From: Streptomyces sp. NRRL S-118
GTDB lineage: Bacteria > Actinomycetota > Actinomycetes > Streptomycetales > Streptomycetaceae
Direction: 5' to 3'
DNA length: 64,000 bases
NCBI RefSeq assembly: GCF_000716335.1
Contig: NZ_KL591010.1
Coordinates: 195,388 to 259,387, forward strand
Positions 27,880 to 36,388 of this stretch are shown here, one piece after another; the stretch's first letter is position 1, and each line of letters starts with the position of its first letter. The position numbers and the translations under genes are program-made. The notes below the pieces were generated by a model, which saw only the letters and a list, made by a program, of their open reading frames with translations, was not told the origin of the DNA and made no database searches.

Positions 27880-27902
27880 AGGCGCAGGAAGGGAACGCCC
27901 GG

Positions 27903-29069
27903 TCAGGCCGGGCGGTCGCGGTCCCTGTCCCGGTCCTTCTCGCGCTCCTTCTCCTTCTCCTTCGGTGTGTGCAGCCGCGCCACGACGTCGTCCGGCGGCA
28001 GGAACCGCGACCACCGCTCGGGGAACTCCGAGGGCATGTCCGGGTCCTCGTCGTCCAGTTCCTCCACGGCCGCCTTGGCGCGGGCCACCAGCGCGGCCGC
28101 TTCCGCCGCCCGGGCCCGCTCGGTCTCGGCGCGGGCGGCGGCCGTGGTCACCGAGGGCCACACGTGGTCGATCGCGGCGTTCACGGCGGCGCCGACCAGC
28201 ACCGCGAAGGCGGAGATGCCGATCCACAGCAGGACCGCGATCGGCGCGGACAGCGAGCCGTAGATCGTCGGGCCCTCGACGGTACTGGTCAGGTAGATGC
28301 GCAGCAGGAAGCTGCCGAGCACCCACATCCCGAGGGCCACCAGCGCGCCCGGGACGTCCTCGATCCAGGGCGAGCGGACCGGGACGGACACGTGGTACAG
28401 CGTGGTGAGGAAGGCGATGGACAGCAGGATGACCACGGGCCAGTACAGGATCGAGACGACCTCGGTGCCCCAGGGGATCAGTTCGACCACCCGGTCGGGG
28501 CCGACGACGGCCAGCGGCAGGACCACCGCGCCGATCAGCAGCGCCACGATGTAGAGGAGGAAGGCCAGCAGCCGGGTCGCGACGATGCCCCGGTGGCCGT
28601 CGAGGCCGTACATGACCGTGATGGTGTCGATGAAGACGTTCACGGCCCGGGACCCCGACCACAGCGCGATGGCGAACCCGATCGAGATGACGTCCGGGCG
28701 GCCGCCCTTGGTGACGTCCTCCAGCAGGGGTTTGGCGATGTCGTTGACGCCCCGGTCGGACAGGACGGTGCCGACGGCCGCGAGGATGTTCTTCTCGATG
28801 GAGGCGACGGTGGTGGTGTCGGTCCAGTCGTCGATGTAGCCGAGGAGTCCGAGCAGGCCCAGCATCAGGGGCGGCAGTGACAGGAGGGTGAAGAACGCCG
28901 CTTCGGCCGCGAGGCCGAGGATGCGGTACTCGATGCACGAATTGACGGTGTCCTTCAGGAGGAGCCAGGCCATCTTCCGCTTCGAGACGTTGCGGTAAAG
29001 GGCCCGGGCCCGGTGAAGTCTGCCCGGTGACCGCGGGTGCCACTGGGGTGTTTCCTTTGCTGCCTGCAC
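27903..29069 (-). CDS. YihY/BrkB-family inner-membrane protein
   Basis: A 388-residue protein with six hydrophobic segments and the family hallmark [20 protein letters not shown] near the N-terminus, then [20 protein letters not shown] and [19 protein letters not shown]. Family members were once taken for RNase BN; their real function is unsettled. The C-terminus (about residues 315-388) is a charged cytoplasmic tail ending in alternating Lys/Glu and Asp/Arg repeats. GTG 29069 was chosen because LYRNVSKRK before the first conserved Trp looks native; this leaves only 17 bp to the divergent ATG at 29087. ATG 28973 is the alternative. Confidence 0.82.
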   Translation of the reverse strand: MQAAKETPQWHPRSPGRLHRARALYRNVSKRKMAWLLLKDTVNSCIEYRILGLAAEAAFFTLLSLPPLMLGLLGLLGYIDDWTDTTTVASIEKNILAAVGTVLSDRGVNDIAKPLLEDVTKGGRPDVISIGFAIALWSGSRAVNVFIDTITVMYGLDGHRGIVATRLLAFLLYIVALLIGAVVLPLAVVGPDRVVELIPWGTEVVSILYWPVVILLSIAFLTTLYHVSVPVRSPWIEDVPGALVALGMWVLGSFLLRIYLTSTVEGPTIYGSLSAPIAVLLWIGISAFAVLVGAAVNAAIDHVWPSVTTAAARAETERARAAEAAALVARAKAAVEELDDEDPDMPSEFPERWSRFLPPDDVVARLHTPKEKEKEREKDRDRDRDRPA

Positions 29070-29086
29070 CTCCTTACCGTATCCGC

Positions 29087-30724
29087 ATGGCAGCCACCAC
29101 CCACACAGTGACCAACCAGCCTCCGCCCCTGGTCGGGTACGACGTCTTCGCCGCCGATCATGCGCTGACCGAGGCCGTGGAGCGTCATGTTCCGCTCGAA
29201 CTCCTCGACGAGGTCCGCGGGGAGCTGTCCAAGCTCGGCACCTCCGCCGGCTCCGCCCAGGCACAGGAATGGGGGTTCCTGGCCAACGAGAACCCGCCGA
29301 AGCTGCGCACCCACGACCGGTACGGCCACCGGATCGACCACGTCGACTTCCACCCCGCCTGGCACCGGCTGCTCGGCCACGCCGTGACGAACGGTCTCAC
29401 CGACGCCTGGGGCCGGCCCAGCGGGCATGTGCGACGCGCCGCCGGGTTCCTGGTGTGGACGCAGACGGAGGCCGGGCACGGCTGCCCGCTGTCCATGACG
29501 CACGCCGCGGTGCCCGCGCTGCGCGTGGACCCGCAGCTGGCGGCCGCGTGGGAGCCGAAGCTGACCTCGCAGATCTACGAGGGCGAGGAGCTGCGGCCGG
29601 CCGCCGAGAAGAGCGGCGTGCTCTTCGGGATGGGCATGACGGAGAAGCAGGGCGGCAGCGACGTACGGGCCAACACGACGACCGCGGCTCCGCTGGAGGC
29701 GGACGGCGAGTACCTCCTGACGGGCCACAAGTGGTTCTGCTCGGCGCCGATGAGCGACGCGTTCCTGGTGCTGGCGCAGGCCCCCGGGGGGCTGACGTGC
29801 TTCCTCGTCCCGCGCGTCCTGGAGGACGGCACGCGCAACGTGTTCCGCATCCAGCGGCTGAAGGACAAGCTCGGCAACCGGTCCAACGCGTCGAGCGAGG
29901 TCGAGTTCGACGGGACGTGGGCGCGCCGGGTCGGTGAGGAGGGGCGCGGCGTGCGCACCATCATCGAGATGGTGGCGGCGACCCGGCTGGACTGCGTGAC
30001 CGGGTCGGCGGCGCTGATGCGGCAGGCGGTGGCGCAGGCGGTGCACCACGCCGCGTACCGCAGCGCGTTCGGCGGCGTGCTCATCGACAAGCCGCTCATG
30101 CGCAACGTGCTGGCCGACCTGGCACTGGAGTCGGAGGCGGCGACGACGCTGGGAATGCGGCTGGCCGCCGCCTACGACGCGGACACCGAGCAGGAGCGGG
30201 CGTTCCTGCGGCTGGCGGTGCCGGCGGCCAAGTACTGGGTCACCAAGCGGTGCACGCCGACGACGGCGGAGGCACTGGAGTGCCTGGGCGGCAACGGCTA
30301 CGTCGAGGAGTCGGGGATGCCGCGGCTGCTGCGCGAGTCACCGCTGAACTCGATCTGGGAGGGCTCGGGCAACGTCCAGGCGCTGGACGTGCTGCGGGCG
30401 CTGCAGCGGGAACCGCAGGCACTGAACGCCTTCCTGGAGGAGGTGGGCACGGCCCGGGGCGCGGACCACCGGCTGGACGCGGCGATCAAGGACCTGCTGG
30501 CCGAACTGGCCGACCTCGAGGGCATCGAGGCACGGGCGCGGCGCCTGGTGGAACGCATGGCGCTGGTGCTCCAGGGCTCCCTGCTGGTGCGGTGGGCGCC
30601 GCCCGCGGTGGCGGACGCGTTCTGCGCGTCGCGGCTGGGCGGCGACTGGGGTACGGCGTTCGGCACGCTGCCGCACAGCCTGGACCTGGCAGCGGTGGTG
30701 GAGCGCGCGCGGGCGGTGGTCTGA
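29087..30724 (+). CDS. aidB: AidB-like acyl-CoA dehydrogenase family protein
   Basis: A 545-residue flavoprotein close to AidB, the adaptive-response protein thought to protect DNA from alkylation. Typical motifs: MGMTEKQGGSDVRANTT (FAD loop), TGHKWFCSAPMSDAFLVLAQ, RIQRLKDKLGNRSNASSEVE, and the late ECLGGNGYVEESGMPRLLRE with SIWEGSGNVQALDVLRAL. The C-terminal helical domain is the AidB DNA-binding part. The Ada-AlkA protein 16 kb to the left is another alkylation-response gene, but they do not share an operon. ATG 29087 gives the usual MAATTHTVTNQPPPLVGYDV start. Confidence 0.9.
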   Translation: MAATTHTVTNQPPPLVGYDVFAADHALTEAVERHVPLELLDEVRGELSKLGTSAGSAQAQEWGFLANENPPKLRTHDRYGHRIDHVDFHPAWHRLLGHAVTNGLTDAWGRPSGHVRRAAGFLVWTQTEAGHGCPLSMTHAAVPALRVDPQLAAAWEPKLTSQIYEGEELRPAAEKSGVLFGMGMTEKQGGSDVRANTTTAAPLEADGEYLLTGHKWFCSAPMSDAFLVLAQAPGGLTCFLVPRVLEDGTRNVFRIQRLKDKLGNRSNASSEVEFDGTWARRVGEEGRGVRTIIEMVAATRLDCVTGSAALMRQAVAQAVHHAAYRSAFGGVLIDKPLMRNVLADLALESEAATTLGMRLAAAYDADTEQERAFLRLAVPAAKYWVTKRCTPTTAEALECLGGNGYVEESGMPRLLRESPLNSIWEGSGNVQALDVLRALQREPQALNAFLEEVGTARGADHRLDAAIKDLLAELADLEGIEARARRLVERMALVLQGSLLVRWAPPAVADAFCASRLGGDWGTAFGTLPHSLDLAAVVERARAVV

Positions 30725-31070
30725 CCCGGCGCCCGAGGGCGGCAGGCGCGCGCCGGCGGGCCCGCCCGGGGCCCTCGCTCCCGGCGCCTCCCGGAAGGGG
30801 GGCGCTGCGCCCCGGCGGGGCTCGCCCGGCGAAGCCGGGGGCCCGGTCCCGAAACAGGCGCGGGCCGTGTGTCCGACGGCCCGCGCCCGGGGAGAGTGGG
30901 GTGGTGCTGCGCCGACACGGCACCAACCCATCGCCGTACCGTACGACCGTTGCCGGTGTCCGGTACGCCATCACTTTCGTACAGGCGCGCCGCCGTTCGC
31001 GAGAGTTGCAAGGGGTTGCAGCCTCATGGGAAGAATCGGTACGTACCCGTGGCGGTCAGGGGAGGATGGG
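30725..31070. other. 346-nt intergenic region with terminator and regulator promoter
   Basis: No convincing gene. The first half is extremely GC-rich; it includes the hairpin listed separately at 30857-30887. The second half (about 30930-31020) is less GC-rich and presumably contains the promoter of the GAF regulator; I see no clear -35/-10 pair. Confidence 0.5.
30857..30887 (+). terminator. Strong hairpin downstream of aidB
   Basis: GGCGCGGGCCGT and ACGGCCCGCGCC pair perfectly (12 bp) around the loop GTGTCCG. No U-tract follows, as is common for Streptomyces terminators. Confidence 0.7.
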
Positions 31071-32432
31071 GTGACACACACCGGCCACCGTGTGCGGGGC
31101 GGCGGGGAGGGACAGGTGCGCAGGGCGACCGTCGACATGGCGCGGCTCGCCGCCATGGACGCGCGGGATGCGGCGCTGCTGCTCAAGGGCGTGCGGGAGG
31201 CGACCCTGAAGGGCGGCCGTCCGCCGCTGGTGCCGCGCGCCGACATCCGCGAGTCGTGGCAGCGGATGCTGCGCCGGGGGCTGGATCCGGACGGGGATCA
31301 CCGTGCGCTGCTGCTTCCGCCGGCGGAGCTGGAACGCCGCCGCGGTACGTCGCCGCTGGCGGAGCTGCTGCCGTTGCTGCGGGAGGGGCTGGTGTCGGCA
31401 TGGGGATCGGGCCCCGACACGGTGCAGCACATCATGGTGGTGGCCGACGCCGAGGGCCGGGTGCTGTGGCGGGAGGGGAGTGCGGCGGTGCTGCGCAAGG
31501 CGGACGGGCACGGGTTCGAGCCGGGCGCGGACTGGACGGAGGCGACCGTCGGGACGAACGGGATCGGCACGCCGCTGGTGACGCGGCGGCCGACGCAGGT
31601 CCATTCGGCGGAGCACTTCGTTTCGACGCACCACTCGTGGACGTGTGCGGGCGCCCCGATCGTCGATCCGAGGGACGGTCGGCTGCTCGGGGCGGTGGAT
31701 GTGAGCGGGCCGCTGGCGACGATGCATCCGGCGACGCTGATGCTGGTGAGCTCGGTGGCGCGGCTGGCCGAGGCGGAGTTGCGCAACCGGCATTTCGCGG
31801 CGCTGGAGCGGCTGCGTTCGGTGGCGTCGCCGATCCTGTGCCGGGTGGGTGGCCGGGCGCTGGCGGTGGACGCGCACGGCTGGCCGGCGGCGGTCGTGGG
31901 CATGCCGCCGGTGGACCGGGTCACGCTCCCCGGGGGCTTCGGCGCGGGCCGGGTGCTGGTGCCGTCGCTGGGCCGGTGCGCCGTGGAGCCTCTGCCGGGC
32001 GGCTGGCTGCTGCGGCTGGAGGAGGACGACCGCGAGCTGGCGGCGCCGTCGCCGAGCCGGGTGGTGCTGGACGTCAGCCGGCCGCGCCGCTGGTCGCTGG
32101 AGGTGGCGGGCGGGGCGGGCGGCTGGACGCAGGAGCTGAGTCCGCGGCACGCGGAGCTGCTGTACGTACTGGCCCGGCACCGCGACGGCCGCACCGCGGC
32201 GGAGCTGGCGTCGGACGTCTTCGGGGACCGTACGCGCACGGTGACGGTGCGGGCGGAGATGTCGCGGGTGCGGCGCACCCTGGGCGGTGTGCTGGCGCAC
32301 CGCCCGTACCGCTTCCGGGAGGAGGTGGAGGTGGTCGTCCGCCATCCGGACGACCCGGGCGATCTGCTGCCGCATTCGACGGCTCCGGCGGTGGTGGCGG
32401 TCCGGGACGCCGGCAGTGGGGTCCCGGGCTGA
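31071..32432 (+). CDS. GAF-domain transcriptional regulator (AcoR-like sensor part)
   Basis: A 453-residue protein. An N-terminal helical segment (PRADIRESWQRMLRRGLDPD) leads to a GAF sensor domain with WTEATVGTNGIGTPLVTRRP, EHFVSTHHSWTCAGAPIVDP and LGAVDVSGPLATMHPATLML, the pattern found in AcoR-type regulators. There is no AAA+ sigma-54 domain; instead the C-terminal ~110 residues (LSPRHAELLYVLARHRDGRT, VTVRAEMSRVRRTLGG, HRPYRF) look like a winged helix. The Cys of HSWTCAGAP may bind a ligand. GTG 31071 follows GGAGG by 5 nt. Its target is unknown. Confidence 0.85.
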   Translation: MTHTGHRVRGGGEGQVRRATVDMARLAAMDARDAALLLKGVREATLKGGRPPLVPRADIRESWQRMLRRGLDPDGDHRALLLPPAELERRRGTSPLAELLPLLREGLVSAWGSGPDTVQHIMVVADAEGRVLWREGSAAVLRKADGHGFEPGADWTEATVGTNGIGTPLVTRRPTQVHSAEHFVSTHHSWTCAGAPIVDPRDGRLLGAVDVSGPLATMHPATLMLVSSVARLAEAELRNRHFAALERLRSVASPILCRVGGRALAVDAHGWPAAVVGMPPVDRVTLPGGFGAGRVLVPSLGRCAVEPLPGGWLLRLEEDDRELAAPSPSRVVLDVSRPRRWSLEVAGGAGGWTQELSPRHAELLYVLARHRDGRTAAELASDVFGDRTRTVTVRAEMSRVRRTLGGVLAHRPYRFREEVEVVVRHPDDPGDLLPHSTAPAVVAVRDAGSGVPG

Positions 32433-32600
32433 GGCGCGGTGGCCGCCACCGGCGGAGTGGTGCGTGATGTCGCCGCACCGGTGGGCTCTCGGCCACAGCC
32501 CGGCGCGGGATGGTGCGGTCTGCCGCGGGGGCCCGGCGTTCCGGCCGCTCCTCCTCCTCTCCCCCCGCCCGCCCACGGCATTCCGGCCTCGTGCCCCGAC

Positions 32601-32840
32601 GTGCCCGAGGGGCTGACCTACGACCGGGCGCTGTGGCTGCTGGAGACCGGCGAGGAGGACCTCCCGCTCCCGGCCGAGTCCCTGGTCGACCTCACCGAGC
32701 TGATCGCACCGGCCCGCCGCATGGGCGAGCCCGTCGCCCGCGTCCGCGACCGGCTCGTGCAGCTCGGCATTCCCGTCACCGACCCCGCGGAAGCGACCCG
32801 CGCCGCCCTCCCCCGCGTTCCCCTTCTCCACGCGGGCTGA
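32601..32840 (+). CDS. Small wHTH-type fragment (79 residues)
   Basis: Starting at GTG 32601, the ORF reads VPEGLTYDRALWLLETGEED ... LTELIAPARRMGEPVARVRD ... QLGIPVTDPAEATRAALPRV. This resembles the winged-helix-like repeat (LTYDRAL ... L-LIAPARxMGEPV ... LGIPVPDPAE) that I recall from large Hsp90-type ATPase proteins of Streptomyces conflict loci. Here it stands alone, with no ribosome binding site and no ATPase gene beside it. It may be a remnant of a deleted larger gene, or a free-standing domain protein. The 168 nt before it (32433-32600) holds nothing recognisable. Confidence 0.5.
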   Translation: MPEGLTYDRALWLLETGEEDLPLPAESLVDLTELIAPARRMGEPVARVRDRLVQLGIPVTDPAEATRAALPRVPLLHAG

Positions 32841-32883
32841 CGCCGCTGGCCGAAACCCGACCCCCCGTGCTTCCCTGGCACCC

Positions 32884-33450
32884 ATGAGCATCGCCGTCAC
32901 CACCTGGTCCCTCGAACAGACCTCGCCCGACGACCTGCGGCCGGCCGCCGAGCCGTCAGGGGACGTGCGGATCGTGCGGGCCGAGGTGCCGTCCGCGGAA
33001 TTCAGCCGGTTCCTCTACACGGCGGTGGGCGGCGACATCCGCTGGACGGACCGGCTCGGGCTGTCGTACGCCCAGTGGCAGGAGATCGTCGAGCGGCCCG
33101 GCGCCGAGATCTGGGTGGCGTACGAGAAGGGGACGCCGGCCGGGTACGTGGAGCTGGACCCGCAGGACGACGGCACCGTGGAGATCATCTACTTCGGGCT
33201 GCTGCCGGCGTTCCGGGGCCGCCGCATCGGCGGGCACCTGCTGTCGTACGGGACCGCCCGCGCCTGGGACCTCGCGGAGCGCTGGCCGGACCGCGTGCCG
33301 ACGAAGCGGGTGTGGGTGCACACCTGCTCGCTGGACGGCGAACACGCGATGGACAACTATCTGCGGCGGGGCTTCCGCCTCTTCGACACGAAGGTCACCG
33401 AGGAGCCCGACACCCCGGCCCCGGGTCCGTGGCCGGGCGCGCACGCCTGA
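32884..33450 (+). CDS. GNAT-family N-acetyltransferase
   Basis: A 188-residue single-domain acetyltransferase. The acetyl-CoA site is LLPAFRGRRIGGHLLSYGTA (R/Q-x-x-G-x-G/A loop), preceded by the beta strands AGYVELDPQDDGTVEIIYFG. The end has TCSLDGEHAMDNYLRRGFRLF, typical of the last helix and strand of the GNAT fold. Substrate unknown. ATG 32884. It precedes the sulfur operon on the same strand but is separated from it by a 120-nt promoter region. Confidence 0.88.
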   Translation: MSIAVTTWSLEQTSPDDLRPAAEPSGDVRIVRAEVPSAEFSRFLYTAVGGDIRWTDRLGLSYAQWQEIVERPGAEIWVAYEKGTPAGYVELDPQDDGTVEIIYFGLLPAFRGRRIGGHLLSYGTARAWDLAERWPDRVPTKRVWVHTCSLDGEHAMDNYLRRGFRLFDTKVTEEPDTPAPGPWPGAHA

Positions 33451-33523
33451 CGGGACGGCCGGGCGTCCGATATGAGTGACGCATGACACATCATTCCACC
33501 ATGCGAGACATCCATGTCCGCAT

Positions 33524-33550
33524 TTTGGACAAAGGTGGACTGGGTCCAAA
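33524..33550. promoter_or_regulatory. Inverted repeat in the promoter region of the sulfur operon
   Basis: TTTGGAC (33524-33530) and GTCCAAA (33544-33550) are an exact 7-bp inverted repeat with a 13-nt spacer, 21 nt before the leader-peptide ATG. It lies where an operator or a -35 region would be; the regulator is not in the window. Confidence 0.5.
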
Positions 33551-33571
33551 CTCCCATGCCAGGCTTCCGCC

Positions 33572-33655
33572 ATGTCTCGAGCTGGAATTGCCTTGGTGAG
33601 TCGGCGGCACGTCGACCTCGGCCGCATGTCCAGCGCGATCTGTCCGGTGAGCTGA
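33572..33655 (+). CDS. Cysteine-containing leader peptide of the sulfur operon
   Basis: A 27-codon ORF reading MSRAGIALVSRRHVDLGRMS then SAICPVS and TGA. It belongs to the actinobacterial putative leader peptides whose hallmark is RRHVDLxR followed by a near-C-terminal Cys, found upstream of sulfur-assimilation and cysteine genes. Ribosome stalling or slow decoding at the Cys codon under cysteine shortage is proposed to raise downstream expression. Its ribosome site is weak, which itself is common in these leaders. The sulfite reductase ATG is 126 nt beyond its stop. Confidence 0.8.
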   Translation: MSRAGIALVSRRHVDLGRMSSAICPVS

Positions 33656-33781
33656 GCACCCCGGCACCACCGCGATCCCCGAACTTCCGCACCCACTGCG
33701 CACCGCCGCGCCACTCTCTGGTCCCGCGCGCGAGTGTGCAGGTCAGAGCCGCCCTCCTGCAGTCCCGAAGGACGTATCGTC

Positions 33782-35479
33782 ATGGCCTCCACCCCGGAAA
33801 CGCCCACCTCCGCCACGCCCCGCCGCAAGCCCGGGCGGCACCGTGGCGAGGGTCAGTGGGCGCGCGGCCACTTCACGCCCCTCAACGGCAACGAGCAGTT
33901 CAAGAAGGACGACGACGGTCTCAATGTGCGGACACGCATTGAGACGATCTACTCCAAGGCCGGCTTCGACTCGATCGACCCCAACGACCTGCGCGGCCGC
34001 ATGCGCTGGTGGGGCCTCTACACCCAGCGCAAGCCCGGGATCGACGGCGGCAAGACCGCGATCCTCGAGCCGGAGGAGCTGGACGACGAGTACTTCATGC
34101 TGCGCGTCCGCATCGACGGCGGCCGGCTGACCACGCGGCAGCTGCGCGTCATCGGGGAGATCTCGCAGGAGTTCGCACGCGGCACCGCGGACATCACGGA
34201 CCGGCAGAACATCCAGTACCACTGGATCCGGATCGAGGACGTGCCCGAGGTCTGGAACCGCCTCGAAGAGGTCGGCCTGTCCACGACCGAGGCGTGCGGC
34301 GACACCCCGCGCGTCATCCTCGGCTCGCCGGTCGCCGGCATCGCCGAGGACGAGATCATCGACGGCACGCCCGCCGTCGACGAGATCCACCGCCGCATCG
34401 TGGGCAACAAGGCGTTCTCCAACCTGCCCCGCAAGTTCAAGTCCGCGATCTCCGGCTCGCCGCTGCTGGACGTGGCGCACGAGATCAACGATGTCGCGTT
34501 CGTCGGCGTGAACCACCCCGAGCACGGACCCGGCTTCGACCTGTGGGTCGGCGGCGGCCTGTCCACCAACCCCAAGATCGGCGTGCGGCTGGGCGCCTGG
34601 GTCCCGCTCGACGAGGTCCCGGACGTGTACGAGGGCGTCATCTCGATCTTCCGCGACTACGGCTACCGCCGGCTGCGCAACCGCGCCCGCCTGAAGTTCC
34701 TGGTCGCCGACTGGGGTGCCGAGCGGTTCCGCCAGGTACTGGAGGACGAGTACCTCCACCGCAAGCTGGTCGACGGCCCGGCGCCGGAGCAGCCGGTGCA
34801 GCAGTGGCGCGACCACGTCGGTGTGCACCGGCAGCAGGACGGCCGGTACTACGTCGGCTTCGCGCCGCGTGTCGGCCGTGTCGACGGCGCCACGCTCACC
34901 AAGATCGCCGAGGTGGCGGAGGCGCACGGCTCGGGCCGGCTGCGCACCACCGTCGAGCAGAAGATGATCGTCCTCGACGTCGAGGAGCCGCAGGTCGAGT
35001 CGCTGGTCGCCGCCCTGGAGGCGCTTGACCTCCAGGTCAGGCCGTCCCCGTTCCGGCGGGGCACGATGGCCTGCACCGGCATCGAGTTCTGCAAGCTGGC
35101 CATCGTCGAGACCAAGGCGCGCGGCGCCTCGCTCATCGACGAGCTGGAGCGCCGCATCCCCGACTTCGACCAGCCGATCACCATCAACATCAACGGCTGC
35201 CCCAACGCCTGCGCCCGTATCCAGGTGGCGGACATCGGTCTCAAGGGCCAGCTCGTCCTCGACGACGAGGGCAACCAGGTCGAGGGCTACCAGGTGCACC
35301 TCGGCGGCGCCCTGGGCCTGGAGCCGGGCTTCGGCCGCAAGGTGCGCGGCCTGAAGGTCACCGCGGCCGAACTGCCCGACTACGTCGAGCGGGTCCTCAA
35401 GCGCTTCCAGGCGGAGCGCGAGGAGGGCGAACGCTTCGCCACCTGGGCGGCGCGCGCCTCCGAGGAGGCACTGTCGTGA
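33782..35479 (+). CDS. sir: Assimilatory sulfite reductase (siroheme, 4Fe-4S)
   Basis: A 565-residue monomeric nitrite/sulfite reductase of the ferredoxin-dependent type, reducing sulfite to sulfide in six-electron steps. It has two ferredoxin-like half-domains and two siroheme domains. ITDRQNIQYHWIRIEDVP is the substrate-binding region. ACTGIEFCKLA and INGCPNACARIQ supply the four cysteines of the 4Fe-4S cluster bridged to siroheme. The position directly before cysH and the chelatase gene near the operon end favour sulfite over nitrite as substrate. GAAGGA lies 9 nt before ATG 33782. Confidence 0.93.
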   Translation: MASTPETPTSATPRRKPGRHRGEGQWARGHFTPLNGNEQFKKDDDGLNVRTRIETIYSKAGFDSIDPNDLRGRMRWWGLYTQRKPGIDGGKTAILEPEELDDEYFMLRVRIDGGRLTTRQLRVIGEISQEFARGTADITDRQNIQYHWIRIEDVPEVWNRLEEVGLSTTEACGDTPRVILGSPVAGIAEDEIIDGTPAVDEIHRRIVGNKAFSNLPRKFKSAISGSPLLDVAHEINDVAFVGVNHPEHGPGFDLWVGGGLSTNPKIGVRLGAWVPLDEVPDVYEGVISIFRDYGYRRLRNRARLKFLVADWGAERFRQVLEDEYLHRKLVDGPAPEQPVQQWRDHVGVHRQQDGRYYVGFAPRVGRVDGATLTKIAEVAEAHGSGRLRTTVEQKMIVLDVEEPQVESLVAALEALDLQVRPSPFRRGTMACTGIEFCKLAIVETKARGASLIDELERRIPDFDQPITININGCPNACARIQVADIGLKGQLVLDDEGNQVEGYQVHLGGALGLEPGFGRKVRGLKVTAAELPDYVERVLKRFQAEREEGERFATWAARASEEALS

Positions 35480-35510
35480 GCACGAGCGAGCGGCAGCGAC
35501 GGGAGGAGCC

Positions 35511-35690
35511 GTGAGCGAGCGTGCGGCGCCCTTCTACTGCCCCTACTGCGGGGACGAGGACCTGCGGCCGAGCGAGACCGGGCACGGCGCCTGGGAATGC
35601 GCGGCCTGCAACCGGGCCTTCCAGTTGAAGTTCCTCGGGCTGCTGTCCCGCGGACTTCGGCACGACGACGGTGGAGGGGAAGCGATATGA
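35511..35690 (+). CDS. Zinc-ribbon microprotein of the sulfur operon
   Basis: A 59-residue protein with two CxxC knuckles: FYCPYCGDEDLRPSETGHG and WECAACNRAFQLKFLGLLSR. It is probably a zinc ribbon or Fe-S binder. GGGAGGAG precedes GTG 35511 closely, and its stop overlaps the cysH ATG in an ATGA overlap, so it is translated with cysH. Homologous small ORFs sit between sulfite reductase and cysH in other actinomycetes; the function is unknown. A helper for cluster loading or electron transfer to the reductases is a reasonable guess. Confidence 0.8.
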   Translation: MSERAAPFYCPYCGDEDLRPSETGHGAWECAACNRAFQLKFLGLLSRGLRHDDGGGEAI

Positions 35691-36388
35691 CGGACACCCG
35701 TACCAAGGAAGACCTCAGGGCGCTGGCCGAGCGGGCGGGCCGCGACCTGGAGGAGGCGTCGCCCCTGGAGATCCTCGAGTGGGCCGCCGACACCTTCGGC
35801 AAGCGCTTCTGCGTCACCTCCTCCATGGAGGACGCGGTCGTCGCCCACCTCGCCTCCCGCGTGTTCCCGGGCGTCGACGTCGTCTTCCTCGACACCGGCT
35901 ACCACTTCCCGGAGACCATCGGCACCCGTGACGCCGTCGACGCCGTGATGGACGTCAACGTCATCACCCTGACGCCGCGCCGCACCGTGGCGGAGCAGGA
36001 CGCCGAGTACGGTCCGAAGCTGCACGACCGCGACCCGGACCTGTGCTGCGCGCTGCGCAAGGTCAAGCCCCTCGAGGAGGGCCTGACCGCGTACGACGCG
36101 TGGGCGACCGGGCTGCGCCGGGACGAGTCCCCCACCCGGGCGAACACCCCGGTCGTCGGCTGGGACGAGAAGCGGCGGAAGGTCAAGGTCTCGCCGATCG
36201 CGCGCTGGACGCAGGAGGACGTGGACGCGTACGTCGCCGAACACGGCGTACTGACGAACCCCCTGCTCATGGACGGGTACGCCTCCGTCGGCTGCGCTCC
36301 CTGCACGCGCCGGGTGCTGGAGGGCGAGGACGCCCGCGCCGGCCGCTGGGCGGGCCGCGCCAAGACCGAGTGCGGGCTGCACGGCTGA
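35687..36388 (+). CDS. cysH: APS/PAPS reductase (4Fe-4S type)
   Basis: A 233-residue thioredoxin-dependent reductase that converts adenylyl sulfate to sulfite and AMP. The P-loop-like SSMEDAVVAHLA and LDTGYHFPET mark the PAPS reductase fold. LCCALRKVKPLEEGL and GCAPCTRRV give the CC...CxxC set that binds a 4Fe-4S cluster, typical of the APS-using bacterial form. ECGLHG at the C-terminus holds the catalytic Cys. Its ATG overlaps the microprotein's stop and its stop overlaps the cysC ATG. Confidence 0.94.
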   Translation: MTDTRTKEDLRALAERAGRDLEEASPLEILEWAADTFGKRFCVTSSMEDAVVAHLASRVFPGVDVVFLDTGYHFPETIGTRDAVDAVMDVNVITLTPRRTVAEQDAEYGPKLHDRDPDLCCALRKVKPLEEGLTAYDAWATGLRRDESPTRANTPVVGWDEKRRKVKVSPIARWTQEDVDAYVAEHGVLTNPLLMDGYASVGCAPCTRRVLEGEDARAGRWAGRAKTECGLHG

